Part shown: positions 22,010-34,173 of the stretch, piece by piece
How positions within the stretch are numbered: the stretch's first letter is position 1
Layout: every line of letters begins with the position of its first letter
Assembly: GCA_963691705.1 (NCBI GenBank)
Contig: OY829544.1
Coordinates: 3,169,501 to 3,233,500, forward strand
Direction of reading: 5' to 3'
DNA: 64,000 bases
From: Viola odorata
Lineage: Eukaryota; Streptophyta; Magnoliopsida; Malpighiales; Violaceae
Notes under the pieces: model-generated
What the model saw: only the letters and a program-made list of their open reading frames with translations
The model's database searches: none
What the model was told of the DNA's origin: nothing
Made by a program: the position numbers and the translations under genes

Positions 22010-22700
22010 TTGCACAAGCTTACTGCTGCCCTTTTGCACATGGTCTTGCATTCATGCATCCCAATAGCTTTCTCCCATACGAAATACAATGGGGTTCAAG
22101 CAAAACCAAATGTTATAAACTGCATCACAAAAAAATTCAAAAAACCATTACTTTCATCTAATTTTAATCAACAACTAGTAGTTTAATTAACTAATTGATT
22201 ATATATATATATATATATATATATATGATTTGTCCTAAGAGTATCGTTATCAAATGTAACAATTCAAAAATCAATCACATTCATATAAGACGAACTAGTA
22301 AAGAATAAAGTGTTTCACAAGAACTTGCAATGTGTATATATTAAAGTTTCATATCTTTATATTTGAGATGCAACTATCTCTAAATTTAGAAAGTTAAAAC
22401 TAATTTTATTGATTTGAGTTAATCTATTAAAGAATAAAACGGCATAAAAAAATTATTACTAGCCAATTTTTACTTAGAGGGTGTGAATGTCGAACAAGTC
22501 GGACATACTTGTTATTCTACTTATGTAGCTACCTGATGGATGAGCATCAAGACGACAGCCATGTCACGAGAAGGAGATCTTGCGAAGAGGGCAAAGGCAT
22601 TGGAGTGGTTGAGGCTTGAGAAGCATGTTCCAAATGCCCAATAAACTGCTGATGCTGAAGGAAGTGTCGGTGTCAGCACATAGAGAGTTTGCTAGTAAAT
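22010..22700 (-). pseudogene. AUX1/LAX exon fragments, copy 2 (inverted)
   Basis: This is the reverse-strand copy of the same two exons. The LPSASAVYWAFGT-type exon lies at about 22534-22690 and the FITFGFA exon at about 22010-22119, where YFVWEKAIGMHECKTMCKRA retains the Trp that copy 1 has lost. The TGA after FITFGFA is shared with copy 1, so the duplication happened after that mutation. Confidence 0.8.
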
Positions 22701-24351
22701 AGATGCTCTTGAAGTTATGTGGTTAAAAAATAAAAATAAATGGTAAAAAAGTTGAAAAAAAATTTATAAATATTGGAAGAAAATTTGATGATTAGATTAT
22801 AAAATATTAATTTTCAGTATCTTTTTTTAATTATCTAACTTAATCATTTTATATTGTTCAGACTCATTAATCAACTTTTTCCACAGAATTAATTTTAGGA
22901 AAAATTATAAATTCTCTTTTTATTTGTCACATATAGTTGTTTTATGATTTTATTAACTTTAAAAAATAAATCAGCTTTCAAATTATAGTTAAATATAAAA
23001 ATAAATAAAAAACTATTACCCCATGTAAAACATATTTTATGTACAATATATAATATTTCTTTCATACAAATAAAATTAATGTAAATTATTTTAATAATAT
23101 ATGGATAATATTGTCAATACTTGTACTTCTCAATTATTCTCATAAAAATTGTTCTTTATTTTATCAAATAATTTATGTTAGAAAAAATATAAATATTACC
23201 ATTTATTTGTCATTTTTATCTAGTTTATATTTCTTTAACCCACTTAAAATCAATACCTTTACTAAACTAAAATAAAAAAATAAAAAAATAAAATATTAAC
23301 TCAAATAAAGAATAGTATTTTTAAAATAATATAATAATATTTAAAATAATTTACATTTAAAAATAGATTAAGATATATTTTATAATGATAACAAATTATA
23401 TAACCATTTTAAAAAAAAATATTCTTATTACTTTACCTAGCACATATTTTTGGGTAAATTACATAATTTATTTTATAGTTTCAAAAATCTTTCACTTTAG
23501 ACACTATAGTTTTAAGACTTACATTAGAAACCCTATAATGTCCTAAAATATTTTAATATAAACATTATAAGTGGTTAAAAAATAAAAATAAATGGTAAAA
23601 AGTTGAAAAAAAACTTATAAATATTGGAGAAATATGTAAAACCATAACTATTTGATGATTAGATTATAAAATATTAATTTTCAGTATCTCTTTTTAATTA
23701 TTTAACTTAATCCTTTTATATTTTTCAAACTCATTAATCAACTTTTTCCACTGAATTAATTTTAGGAAAAGTTATAAATTCTCTTTTTATTTGTCACTTA
23801 TAGTTGTTTTATGATTTTCTTAACTTTAAAAATATATTTTTCTGAAAAACTAAACCATGTAATGCCTTCAAATTATAGTTAAATAATAAAAAAAAATACT
23901 ATTACCAATGTAAATTATTTTGATAATATATGGATAATATTGTCAATACTTGTCAATAAACTTCTCAATTATTCTCATAAAAGTCGTTCTTTATTTTACC
24001 ATATAATTTATGTTAGAAAAAATATAAATATTACCATTTATTTGTCATTTTTATCTAGTTTATATTTCTTTAACTCTCTTAAAATTAATCCCTTTACTAA
24101 ACTGAAATAGTAAAATAAAATAAAAAATATATTAACTCAAATAAAGAATATTATTTTTAAAATAATATAGTAAATACTTAAAATAATTTACATTTAAAAA
24201 TAGATTAAGATATATTTTATAATGATAACAAATTATATAATCAATTTTTTTTTTACAAAATCGTATTACTTTACCTAACACATTTAGGGTAAACTACATA
24301 ATTTATTTTATAGTTTCAAAAAAAATTCACTCTGGACACTATAATTTTAAG

Positions 24352-24905
24352 CAGTGCTTTTGGAACCGGATCGGACCGACCGGTTCGGTCCGGTTCAACC
24401 GGATTTTTTGGTTTTTCGGTCTGATTCGACATATCGGACCGAAATGCATGTGAACCGGGTTGGACCGGCTGAACAGGCCGGTTTTTTGACAAACGGAGAA
24501 CCGGCCGGTTCAATAGCAACCCGGTTGGTTCAATAGAAAACGACGCCGTTTTGAACCCAAAATTCAAAACGACGCCGTTTTGATTTTTTAATAAAAAATG
24601 GAAAATTTTATGCCCAGATCAAAACGGCGCCGTTTTGATTTGGCCAAAACGGCGTCGTTTTGGTTTTGATTTTTTTTTTAAAAAAAAATTTTTTGATGGG
24701 CCGGCCCATTATAGTCATGGGCCAGCCCATCAGAACTTAAAAACCAGCCGGTTCAATCCGATTAAATTATCTAAGGTTGAACGGTTCGATATGCGTCCGG
24801 TTCTAAACGGTCCAATGGTTCAATCCGGTTTTTTCCGGTTGTACCCGGTCGAACCATGAAATTTTCATTTCTGGTTCGCTGTCCGGTCCGGTTCCAAAAA
24901 CACTG
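24352..24905. mobile_element. hAT-type MITE
   Basis: The ends CAGTGCTTTTGGAACCGG and CCGGTTCCAAAAACACTG form terminal inverted repeats. The flanks ATTTTAAG (24344-24351) and GTTTTAAG (24906-24913) give an 8-bp target duplication with one mismatch. The related sequence at 27108 shows the empty site. The 554-bp interior has GAACCGG arrays and four AAAACGNCGNCGTTTT-type palindromes but no ORF. Confidence 0.85.
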
Positions 24906-25184
24906 GTTTTAAGACTTACATTAGAAACTCTATAATTTCCTAAAATGTTATAATATAAACATTATAAGTGGTTAGAAATAAAAATAAATGGTAAAAAGTT
25001 GAAAAAAAACTTATAAATATTGGAGAAAAATGTATAACTATAACTATGTGATGATTAGATTATAAAATATTAATTTTTAGTATCTCTTTTTAACTATCTA
25101 ACTTAATCCTTTTATATTGTTCAAACTCATTAATCAACTTTTACCACTGAATTAATTTTAGGAAAAATTAGAGGGAGGTTGAAA

Positions 25185-25805
25185 GTGCTTCTTCCTTCCC
25201 TTTAACTGCCTTCATTTTTACTAATTCCTCCCTATTCTTTTCACTATCATACCCCATCCATTTTAAGCAATATTGGTAATTAATTGCATCAAACCTAACA
25301 TTCTGATTTTATACCTTGAATTGAATTGAATTGACTGTTATTGATGGTTTCCTTTCCCCTTTGATGTCACTTTTCAAACAGGCGCGGTCGCCTTACAATT
25401 ACAAGAAGAGGGAAAGTTGCTTTTATCACTTGGCCTTTGCCTTTTTCTAAACTACAGAATCCTACGAGTACTACTTACCTAGTGGGTCTCATCCAAGTTA
25501 AAGCCCAAAACCAAAAATAAATCTCATTTTCACTTTCTTTTTCTTTTTTCTTCCATTTCTTCTTCTCTACTCCTCCACCGTAATCGAAACTTGAATTATA
25601 AACGAAAATGAAACTCTTGCACAAGCTTACTGCTGCCCTTTTGCACATGGTCTTGCATTCATGCATCCCAATAGCTTTCTCCCATACGAAATACAATGGG
25701 GTTCAAGCAAAACCAAATGTTATAACCTGCATCACAAAAAAATTCAAAAACCCATTACTTTCATCTAATTTTAATCAACAACTAAGTAGTTTAATTATCT
25801 AATTG

Positions 25806-25843
<38 letters not shown>

Positions 25844-27404
25844 TTGTCCTAAGAGTATCGTTATCAGATGTAACAATTCAAAAATCAATCACACATTCAT
25901 ATAAGACGAATTAGTAAAGAATAAAGTGTTTCACAAGAACTTGCAATGTGTATATATTAAAGTTTCATATCTTTATATTTGAGATGCAACTATCTCTAAA
26001 TTTAGAAAGTTAAAACTAATTTTATTGATTTGAGTTAATCTATTAAAGAATAAAACCGCATAAAAAAATTATTACTAGCCAATTTTTACTTAGAGGGTGT
26101 GAATGTCGAACAAGTCGGACATACTTGTTATTCTACTTATGTAGCTACCTGATGGATGAGCATCAAGACGACAGCCATGCCACGAGAAGGAAATCTTGCG
26201 AAGAGGGCAAAGGCATTGGAGTGGTTGAGACTTGAGAAGCATGTTCCAAATGCCCAATAAACTGCTGATGCGGAAGGAAGTGTCGGTGTCAGCACATAGA
26301 GAGTTTGCTAGTAAATAGATGCTCTTGAAGTTAAGTGGTTAAAAAATAAAAATAAATGGTAAAAAAGTTGAAAAAAAATTTATAAATATCGGAAGAAAAT
26401 GTATAACCATAACTATTTAATGATTAGATTATAAAATATTAATTTTCAGTATCTCTTTTTAATTATTTAACTTAATCCTTTTATATTTTTCAAACTCATT
26501 AATCAACTTTTTTCACTGAATTAATTTTAGGAAAAGTTATAAATTCTCTTTTTATTTGTAAGTTCTTTTATGATTTTCTTAACTTTAAAAATATATTTTT
26601 ATGAAAAAATAAACCATGTAATGCCTTCAAATTATAGTTAAATAATAAATAAAAATACTATTACCAATGTAAATTATTTTGATAATATATGGATAATATT
26701 GTCAATACTGGTAAATAAACTTCTCAATTATCCTCATAAAGATCGTTCTTTATTTTACCATATGATTTATGTTAGAAAAAATATAAATATTACCATTTAT
26801 TTGTCATTTTTATCTAGTTTATTTTTCTTTAACTCTCTTAAAATCAATCCCTTTACTAAACTGAAATAGTAAAATAAAATAAAAAATATATTAACTCAAA
26901 TAAAGAATATTATTTTTAAAATAATATAGTAATACTTAAAATAATTTACATTTAAGAATAGATTAAGATATATTTTATAATGATAACAAATTATATAATC
27001 AATTTTTTTTTACAAAATGGTATTACTTTACCTAACACATTTAGGATAAACTACATAATTTATTTTATAGTTTCAAAAAAAATTCACTCTGGACACTATA
27101 TTTTTAAGACTTACATTAGAAACTCTATAATTTCCTAAAATGTTATAATATAAACATTATAAGTGGTTAAAAAATAAAAATAAATGGTAAAAAGTTGAAA
27201 AAAAACTTATAAATATTGGAGAAAAATACTTATAAATATTGGAGAAAAATGTATAACTATAACTATGTGATGATTAGATTATAAAATATTAATTTTTAGT
27301 ATCTCTTTTTAATTATCTAACTTAATCCTTTTATATTGTTCAAACTCATTAATCAACTTTTACCACTGAATTAATTTTAGGAAAAGTTAGAGGGAGGTTG
27401 AAAT
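25185..27404. repeat. Tandem segmental duplication, unit 2
   Basis: This repeats unit 1 in the same orientation with the same start and the same closing TTAGAGGGAGGTTGAAA. It has LAX copy 3, a longer (TA)n run (25807-25842), and one full plus one partial ~830-bp AT-rich subunit (26332, 27163). Lacking the hAT insertion, it gives the pre-insertion site. Confidence 0.7.
25609..26305 (-). pseudogene. AUX1/LAX exon fragments, copy 3
   Basis: This is a direct copy of copy 2 with small differences. It retains the shared TGA after FITFGFA and the YFVWEKAIGMHECK block. It is part of the tandem segment 25185-27404. Confidence 0.8.
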
Positions 27405-27493
27405 TGTCTAGGGCAGAGAAGATTCTTTCGAAGACTGGGGCAGAAATTTCTCCAGTGTCAATGGATGATTTCTTAAACTATCTTCTAAGTACT

Positions 27494-30400
27494 TGTTGAT
27501 ACCAGAATTTTGACGCCATTTTTTATTAATTTTAGCATTTCTGTCATTTATTTAATTTACAGTCATTTTCAGTTAATTTACTGTCATTAGCATATTTTAA
27601 TTTTTCATCGCATTTTAGCATCGTCAGCTTTCGAAATCTCATTTTTATTTTTTTCGTCACATATTTTCGTTATTATTATCATTATTATTTTTAGCCTTAA
27701 AAATCCCATTTTTAATTATCCGGTTGTCGTTTGCTAGTTTTTTCTTCGTTTTAGGTCATCGCATGAATTTTAGGATTTTTAATGTTTTAGCGCATTTTTT
27801 TAGTATTTTTATTATTTTATTATTATTTTTATTCGAGCTTTTATTGGACCCGAGTAAGTCCGCTAGGACAATAGCTCGGCTTTAAAATGTTTTCCATCAG
27901 CTAGTTGCTAGCTTTTTTTCTGCTCGCAACAGTCTACAGCGTTTCGTGTAATTTTCGGCGTAAAGTTTTTATTTTTCCGTTCGCGCGTTTCACGTTTTTG
28001 AACGAGAAAATAAACACGTTAAACGGAAAATTTTCATTATTCGCTGTAGACGGTCAAACCCGTCATATTTTTCTCTACGCGCTGGTACCCTCGGTTCGAA
28101 AAGTTCGAGCGTTTGCTCGCTGGACTCGGCTCGAATCCATTTAAGAAAGATAAAGGGCCATTTAATCTCAACCGTTGATCTGGTCAACCAAGAAAAGTCA
28201 ACCAGATCAACGGTTGACAAATTAAGTGTGCATGGCACACGTAAATGGCATGGAGACGAGCGAACAGTGGAGCAGGCCACCGAGCTGCCTGCTCCGACGT
28301 CCTGTCCCGTCAACGATCGCGTCGAGCAGTCCCTTCACCCGCCGTAGCTGTCACCTCACTGCCGTAGACCCGCCAGCGCACGAGGAACGACCACCACGCG
28401 CAGCTCCAGCGCCGGCAACCCACGCGATTCAAGGCTATAAATACGAGCCTCCTCCTTCGAACAAATGGTACCAAAAATTGCAAGAGATCCTTGCCTCCTC
28501 CCTCTCTTGATTGATAGCTCATTTAGAGCATCGATCGTCATAGTTTCAAGCTTCGCCGGTGAGCTTTCTCTCTCTAGCTCACTTTCATTTTTTTAAGCTT
28601 TTTCTGTTTAAATTCATTTGGCATGATCTTGAGCAAATAAATTGCTAGATTTTATGCTAACAATTCATATACATGCTGTAGATAATTATCATGCTTTCAA
28701 TTTGCAAAATCGTAGCATAAATCGTGTGAATTAATTAGTTTTCGATAATTAACGGTTTCGTCATTTTTTCAAAATTAAATTTAGCACGAGTCAAACTAAA
28801 AATCAAGGTTCATACGGTCGAAAAGTCGTCGAGGAGACGAACATTTCGGTACGAACGGTTTTCGAAACAGCCACGTGTGGCCGGAGCTTGGCCACCGGCA
28901 GTACGCCGACGACCAAGGAAGGTGATGATGAACAGTGCCAGGCCTCGGCACTGTTCACGCGGGAATGGGCTTGGCCCATTTCCATTTAAATTTTCTTTTT
29001 TCTTGGGCCAGGCCCTATTCATTTTTCGGTCATTTTTCAAACTGGGCCCAGCCCATTTTCGTCGTTTCCAAGATTTCGGATCGCGCGGTTTTCCGTAAAA
29101 ATATTCAAATGCTTCGTATGATTATTTTTCTATCAACTGTTTAATTTTTCTGTACTGATCAACTGTTTAAATTATTCGTACTTTAAATTTTCGTAATTTA
29201 CTTTCGGCAATTTAAATTCATTCATTTTACCGCCTACATGGTCGGTCGTATTTTATTTCTCGTAAATATCAACCTGCTTTAATTTTTCGCAAACTGCCGG
29301 AATTTCTTCCGCAACATCAACTGTTTATTTTTCTGCAAATTAAACTGTTTTATTTTTCTGCAATATAAACTGTTTTATTTTCTGCAAATAAACTATTTTA
29401 GTTTTCCGCAAATATAAACTGTTTTATTTTCTGCAAAATATCAACTGTTTAATTTCTGCAATATCAAATGCTTTATTTTTCTGCATTCTATCAATCATTA
29501 AAATTTCTGCACATCAACTGTTTAATTTTCTGTAAATCGTCAACTGCATTCAACTTTTCTGCACTTTTCAAAAACAACATTTAATTCTCGTATGCGTTAA
29601 ATAAATCATTTCTCGCATGCAATCAATTCAGCATTTTTATTTCGTATGCGTCAAATAAATCATTTCTCGCATGCAATCAATTCAGCATTTTAATTCTCGT
29701 ATGCGTCAAATAAATAATTTCTCGCATGCAATCAATTCAGCATTTTAATTCTCGTATGCGTTAAATAAATCATTTCTCGCATGCAATCAATTCAGCATTT
29801 TAATTCTCGTATGCGTTAAATAAATCATTTCTCGCATGCATCAACTCAGTATCCAATGTTCGTATGCGTCAAATCCATCATTTCTCGCATGCAATCAATT
29901 GTTGTCATTTATTTTCCTGCACCTATCAAACTCCGTATTTAATTCTCGTATGCGTTAAATCCATCATTTTCGCATGCAATCAACTGTCATTTAAATGCTC
30001 GCTTTCATAAATTTTGTTTATTTATCTTTCGAGCTATCACTAACACTTTCCCTTTGTAGGGTTAAATTTCAAGCTTCGCTCGCAAGTACGCCCTTCGAGC
30101 CCTTTTATTAATTCAACGCTTTTCAGCAAGTATTAATTGTACGCATGAAATATAGAGCTGCTAGAATTAAAATCAACCCACATGAATAACGTGTTTAAAG
30201 ACTTGCTTTAAATGCTGTGTTCACCTGATTTTTTATTCCGCTTATATTGACTGCATGTACGTGGTAGCTTCGATCCCACATCAGATTATCATCTAAAAAA
30301 ACCATCATTTAACTCGTACTCTGTTAGCTATCCATGCTAGGGTCACGTAGTAATTAGCTTAATCATGCATTGGTCCGATGATGACATAGATGGTGCTCAC

Positions 30401-30929
30401 TCGGTCTTCGAAAATTTCAGTCCCATCACGTTATGGTCAGGAATAATCGATCGGTCTTGAAAACGGTAACCCCGTCCGAAAGATTTTTAAAACGGTAACC
30501 CCGTCCAACGATCAATTATTCCTGAACGGTCCCTATCACGGAAAAGACCAAAGTGACGATTCCTCTGAGGACCCCCTTTTCAAAAACACATTTTTATCAA
30601 ACATCTTTTAAACACCTCTCTCATCAGCCGGTAACCGTTTTTCGGATGTGACTCGGGTGTCTAACACCTTCCCGAGACCATAATACGACCTCGAACCTTT
30701 TGTCTGGGGTCCAGACCCTTTTTTTGTGCCTTAGTTTTTTAGCATTTTTATTTATTATATTTCTTATGCCATGACGATTAGGGTTCCCTAAAACCTCGCA
30801 ACCAAATTAGGGTGGCGACTTCATTGCATGCTGCTAGGCGTCCCTTTTACGCCGAGCATCTGAAGGTCTCAAATTTCGTTGCACACTCGCGAATTTTACA
30901 TTTCTCGTAATTTTTCGTAGGGCGCAACA
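27494..30929 (+). repeat. Ogre/Tat-lineage LTR (5' LTR)
   Basis: This 3.4-kb LTR begins TGTTGATACCAGAATTTTGAC and ends GGGCGCAACA, so the ends form TGTTG/CAACA. It is followed by an Arg-tRNA-type primer site and by an Ogre-type ORF1. A TATA box (CTATAAATAC) lies near 28436. Downstream are many short repeats of the form AACTGTTTAATTTTTCTGCA (29140-29530) and a ~57-bp tandem array. The length is normal for Ogre/Tat LTRs. The start motif is shared with the LTR at 54377. Confidence 0.8.
29580..29985 (+). repeat. ~57-bp tandem array inside the Ogre/Tat LTR
   Basis: Six to seven units contain CTCGTATGCGTTAAATAAAT and CATTTCTCGCATGCAATCAA. The units degrade towards the right. The array lies downstream of the predicted transcription start, so it would be in the element RNA. 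Confidence 0.85.
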
Positions 30930-30932
30930 GTT

Positions 30933-30950
30933 TGGCGACTTCACTAGGGA
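30933..30950 (+). other. Primer-binding site, tRNA-Arg type
   Basis: TGGCGACTTCACTAGGGA lies three bases after the LTR end. It resembles the Arg-tRNA primer site reported for Ogre elements, with a few mismatches. Confidence 0.7.
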
Positions 30951-31469
30951 TTTTTAGGGTCGGAGCCAGTTTTATCTTTTTTAGAGAGGTGTTTATGTGT
31001 TTATTTATTTATTTGCTTTGATCAATTGCTGGTCTGTTCATTTATTTGCTTTATCAATTGTCATATGCATATCATAGCGCCCTACACCCGGGGGACAAAT
31101 ACCAAATTATGAGGGTAGTAGTGACACCCTAGGACACATGTCCTGGGTAGTGTTCACCAATCCCAACTCGGATGAACCCCTAAAGCCAGTCGAAAGATTA
31201 CTCGATTTCGTAAGAAATCGGGGACACCAGACGACACTTTAGGGACCTTTTCATGGTATCATCCGGGAACCATTCAAGCCAGTTAGAGGTGTCGGAATCA
31301 GAGCCCCAGCACGTGCATCATAATTATACCTGTTTGTCGTGGCTATTTATCTTGTTGGCATGTCGACGTGATTTTCCTGTTATATAAGCTGTGGATTTCT
31401 TACACGCACAATTTACTTAGCACCTGAACTTGACTTTCGTCCCAACAGGACCCATTTGCTCATTCGGTC

Positions 31470-32640
31470 ATGTCGGCACCTACACTACTTTCATTTGATA
31501 TTTTCGGGGGACGAAGTTTTGACGATCAGGCCACACGAGGAGATTTGTTAGAACCTGGATTTACCCCTGACATCACTACCAAGGTCAAGGTAGAGGTGGT
31601 AGACTTCGATTTGACTAGGATTCGAAAGTTGAGAAATGAGCTGACTGAAGACGAGGAGACACAGTTTGAGGGTAGTTATGGAAAGCTACTGACCCTAGTG
31701 GACGTGAAAACCGATTGGGGTTTCATCCGGGCAGCCCTAAGGTTCTGGGATCCCTACTATCGTTGCTTCTCTTTCGACAAAGGAGTCGACTTGACTCCCA
31801 CGCTAGAGGAGTACTCAGCTCTGATGTGCTTCACATCTCCCATATCGACCATCTACCAGAATGTCCGACTTGAGTCTTCAAGTGTAAAAATAAGGCTCGA
31901 CAAGCTGTTAGGAATCACTACTCGCGTCAGAGAGGGTGACTACTTCTGGTGCTGGTCAGATATCGAAGCACGATTTCAGCTGTCCAATGGAGCAAAGTGC
32001 TTAAGGATTCTGGCCTTCGCCATCGTGGGATTCGTCCTTTTTCCAAGGATGAGGAACGCCATCGACTTTTCAGTCGCCAACATCTTCTACGAGATGGAGG
32101 TAAATGCCATCAACCCTACAACAACCATCTTGGCCGAGACACTTCGCTCTCTAGACTTGTGTCGCAGAAAAGGGAAGGGAAGACTCACCTGTTGCACCCA
32201 GTTGTTGACTGTATGGTTCGTCAGCCACTTCAAGCAAACTCCGGATCAGTCCATTTTCTTTGCAAACTACATAAGGTCGTGCCCTCTGCTTAGGGTTATC
32301 AACGCCACAGCCACCAACAAGTGGGAGATGGAGCGTAAAGAAGTTTAGATCGACCGATTTATCAACCTCTCGGAAGAAGACTTCAGTTGGCATGCCAAGT
32401 GGCTATAGATCTCCGATCCTATCGTCTGCTGTGGACCCCTATCTTGGGTGCCTCTGATCGGAACATGGGGATGTGCCTACTATTGCCCTGCCCTCGTATT
32501 CAAACAATTTTGCATCACGCAAATAATCCCTATGACTTTCTGATACGATCGCGCCGATCGCATCGCGTACGCGAAGCCGACGCCAAAATATCGTAGCACT
32601 TATGCTCCAACATTTACGCTACGAGGAGGAGCACCCAAAG
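31470..32640 (+). pseudogene. Ogre-type ORF1 (DUF7745-like), decayed
   Basis: An open frame runs 292 residues from the ATG at 31470, with RAALRFWDPYYRCFSF, DLTPTLEEYSALM and ILAFAIVGFVLFPR. These resemble the protein of unknown role that Ogre elements encode upstream of gag. The same frame continues after TAG (32346), TAG (about 32397), TGA (about 32538) and TAA (about 32634), giving VPLIGTWGCAYY and similar blocks, so the true ORF was longer. Gag and pol of this element are absent because another gypsy LTR begins soon after. Confidence 0.7.
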
Positions 32641-33481
32641 TCTAAGGACCAATGGAGTTCGTGCATACAAATCCAAGGACCAATGGAAAATGTGTGCATA
32701 AACTCCATTCAGCCCAAGACCAGCAGCCCAGACGCTAGCCAGGGCCCACTGTCCAGCCCAGCCCAGCACGCAGCAAGCAAGCACATAACCAGCAGCAGCC
32801 CAAAGCCCAAGCTCAGCAACGCATCCAGCCTGCTCCCACGCTCAGCAGCACAACGGCGTCGTCCCAGCAAGCCCACGTGGCCTCCCACGCCTACGCACCA
32901 GCCCGCACGACCCGGTCACGAACCGCCCAACGCCCCCCACCTGCACAAGGCCCACTCGCCCATCACTCCATGCAACCCAGCAAATTAGCATTTGCAAAGC
33001 TTAGAATTTCAAGCTATAAATAGTTGCCTTCATTCCCCTTTTAAACTTGCTTTTTGATCATTGATAAACACTCAATCTTGAAGCCAATTTTAGCTTAATT
33101 AATTCTTGTAATTCCTTGCTTTCTAGTATTCTTCTTTCCCTAAATTTCTTGTAAATTTTCGACTTCAAATTAGCATTTCCATTGCAAGTTTGAGATCGAT
33201 TATTTTTCGAGTATATTCAATATAGAAAGGTTGCTCGTTCTAGTTAACGAGAGGGTTTTCTTGAATTTACTTGCTCATTTAATTTTCCATCTTTCACTTC
33301 TAAAATTCCCGATTCAAGAACCATTAATCTTGAATCAAAATACCATAAATACTTCCAACAAAAGTCCGCTGTGTATATTTCCGAGAAGCAATTCGCCAAG
33401 AACGCATTCATCCTTCCTCATCCGAGCCATCCCCAATCGAGACTAGTTCCTTGCTTAAATCAACGCCGAAGGATCCTAACA
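32641..33481 (+). repeat. LTR (left end unresolved) of a Ty3/gypsy element
   Basis: The right end is CCTAACA at 33481, followed by the primer-type sequence TGGTAGCGGAGC. A TATA box (GCTATAAATAG) lies near 33012. The left part is rich in CAGCCCA/GCCCAGC words. The exact left end was not found. A repeated AAGGACCAATGGA at 32641 and 32669 marks the approximate junction with the Ogre sequence. Confidence 0.5.
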
Positions 33482-33483
33482 CG

Positions 33484-33668
33484 TGGTAGCGGAGCTCGGC
33501 TGTCTCGAAGGTTGGTAAACGTTTAAATTTTCAAGTTAACTTCTTTTTTCCATTTTTCCGAATTCATTACTTCTTCATCTTGTCCATTGTATAAATTTAT
33601 CCACTAACGCAAATTTTATTCTCTTTGCTATTTGTTTGTGATCTGAGCGTCCCTTCACTTGTGATAAA

Positions 33669-33700
<32 letters not shown>

Positions 33701-34173
33701 AGGAGATTAAAAAAAAAAAAAAAATCAAAGATCAACACAAGTCAAAAGAAAGGGGCAAGATCGCTAGGTAATCTTTTCGACACTTGACGTGGACTTAAAC
33801 TGGATGAGTCAAGCTTTTCTTTCGGCTTCCTAAACACCACTCCTTTTGCGCCATTCCTCATTCGAGTGTTTGTAAGTTTTCATTATTGATTCCACATCTT
33901 TCCTACTCTAAATTAAGGTAAGTGCATAATCTCATTTTGTTCGTGTTATTTACCCTAATTTTCCATACCTTTCTTTGTGTGCCGAGTTTTCATTGTGTGT
34001 CACCAAAGTGCTCATCATTCTTTGAGTCTTTAAACTAAAATTGGCATTAATTTTTATTTTTGTGTGATTTTGGTGAGAACAATCGAGAGAAGAGTGTAAA
34101 CACGTGAGGGAGGGTACTAACAAACACCTTTTAGTTCTCCTTTGTGTTTATTTTCTTTGTGCAGGTACACATC
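33484..34173 (+). other. Primer site and 5' leader of the gypsy element
   Basis: TGGTAGCGGAGC at 33484 is followed by a leader with two poly(A) runs (33667-33724) and ACACGTGAGGGAGGGTACTAAC. A TTTGTGCAG/GTACAC site precedes the gag start and could be a splice acceptor. The same leader words recur in the element at 40190-46531. Confidence 0.55.

Larger units (their letters stand above)
18955..23340. repeat. Large imperfect inverted repeat carrying gene fragments
   Basis: Sequence from about 18955-20340 reappears reverse-complemented at about 21890-23340. Examples are GGTAGCTACATAAG at 19766 against CTTATGTAGCTACC at 22520, and CATGGGGTAATAG at 19253 against CTATTACCCCATG at 23011. The centre (20380-21560) is a further inverted pair containing CAATTAATTACCAATATTGC against GCAATATTCGTAATTAATTG. 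Arms are about 1.4 kb. Transcripts through both arms would form long dsRNA. No terminal inverted repeat with a target duplication was located, so the mechanism is unclear. Confidence 0.75.
21588..25184. repeat. Tandem segmental duplication, unit 1
   Basis: The unit opens with CTTCTTCCTTCCCTTTAACT and closes with TTAGAGGGAGGTTGAAA. It contains LAX copy 2, a (TA)n run at 22199-22227, and three copies (two full, one partial) of an ~850-bp AT-rich subunit. The subunits start with GTGGTTAAAAAATAAAAA or a variant (about 22715, 23568, 24965). It is interrupted by the hAT element at 24352-24905. Confidence 0.7.

Noticed and set aside
29580..29985. CRISPR-like spacing of the ~57-bp units
   Set aside because: The units are contiguous tandem repeats with no unique spacers, in a plant LTR.
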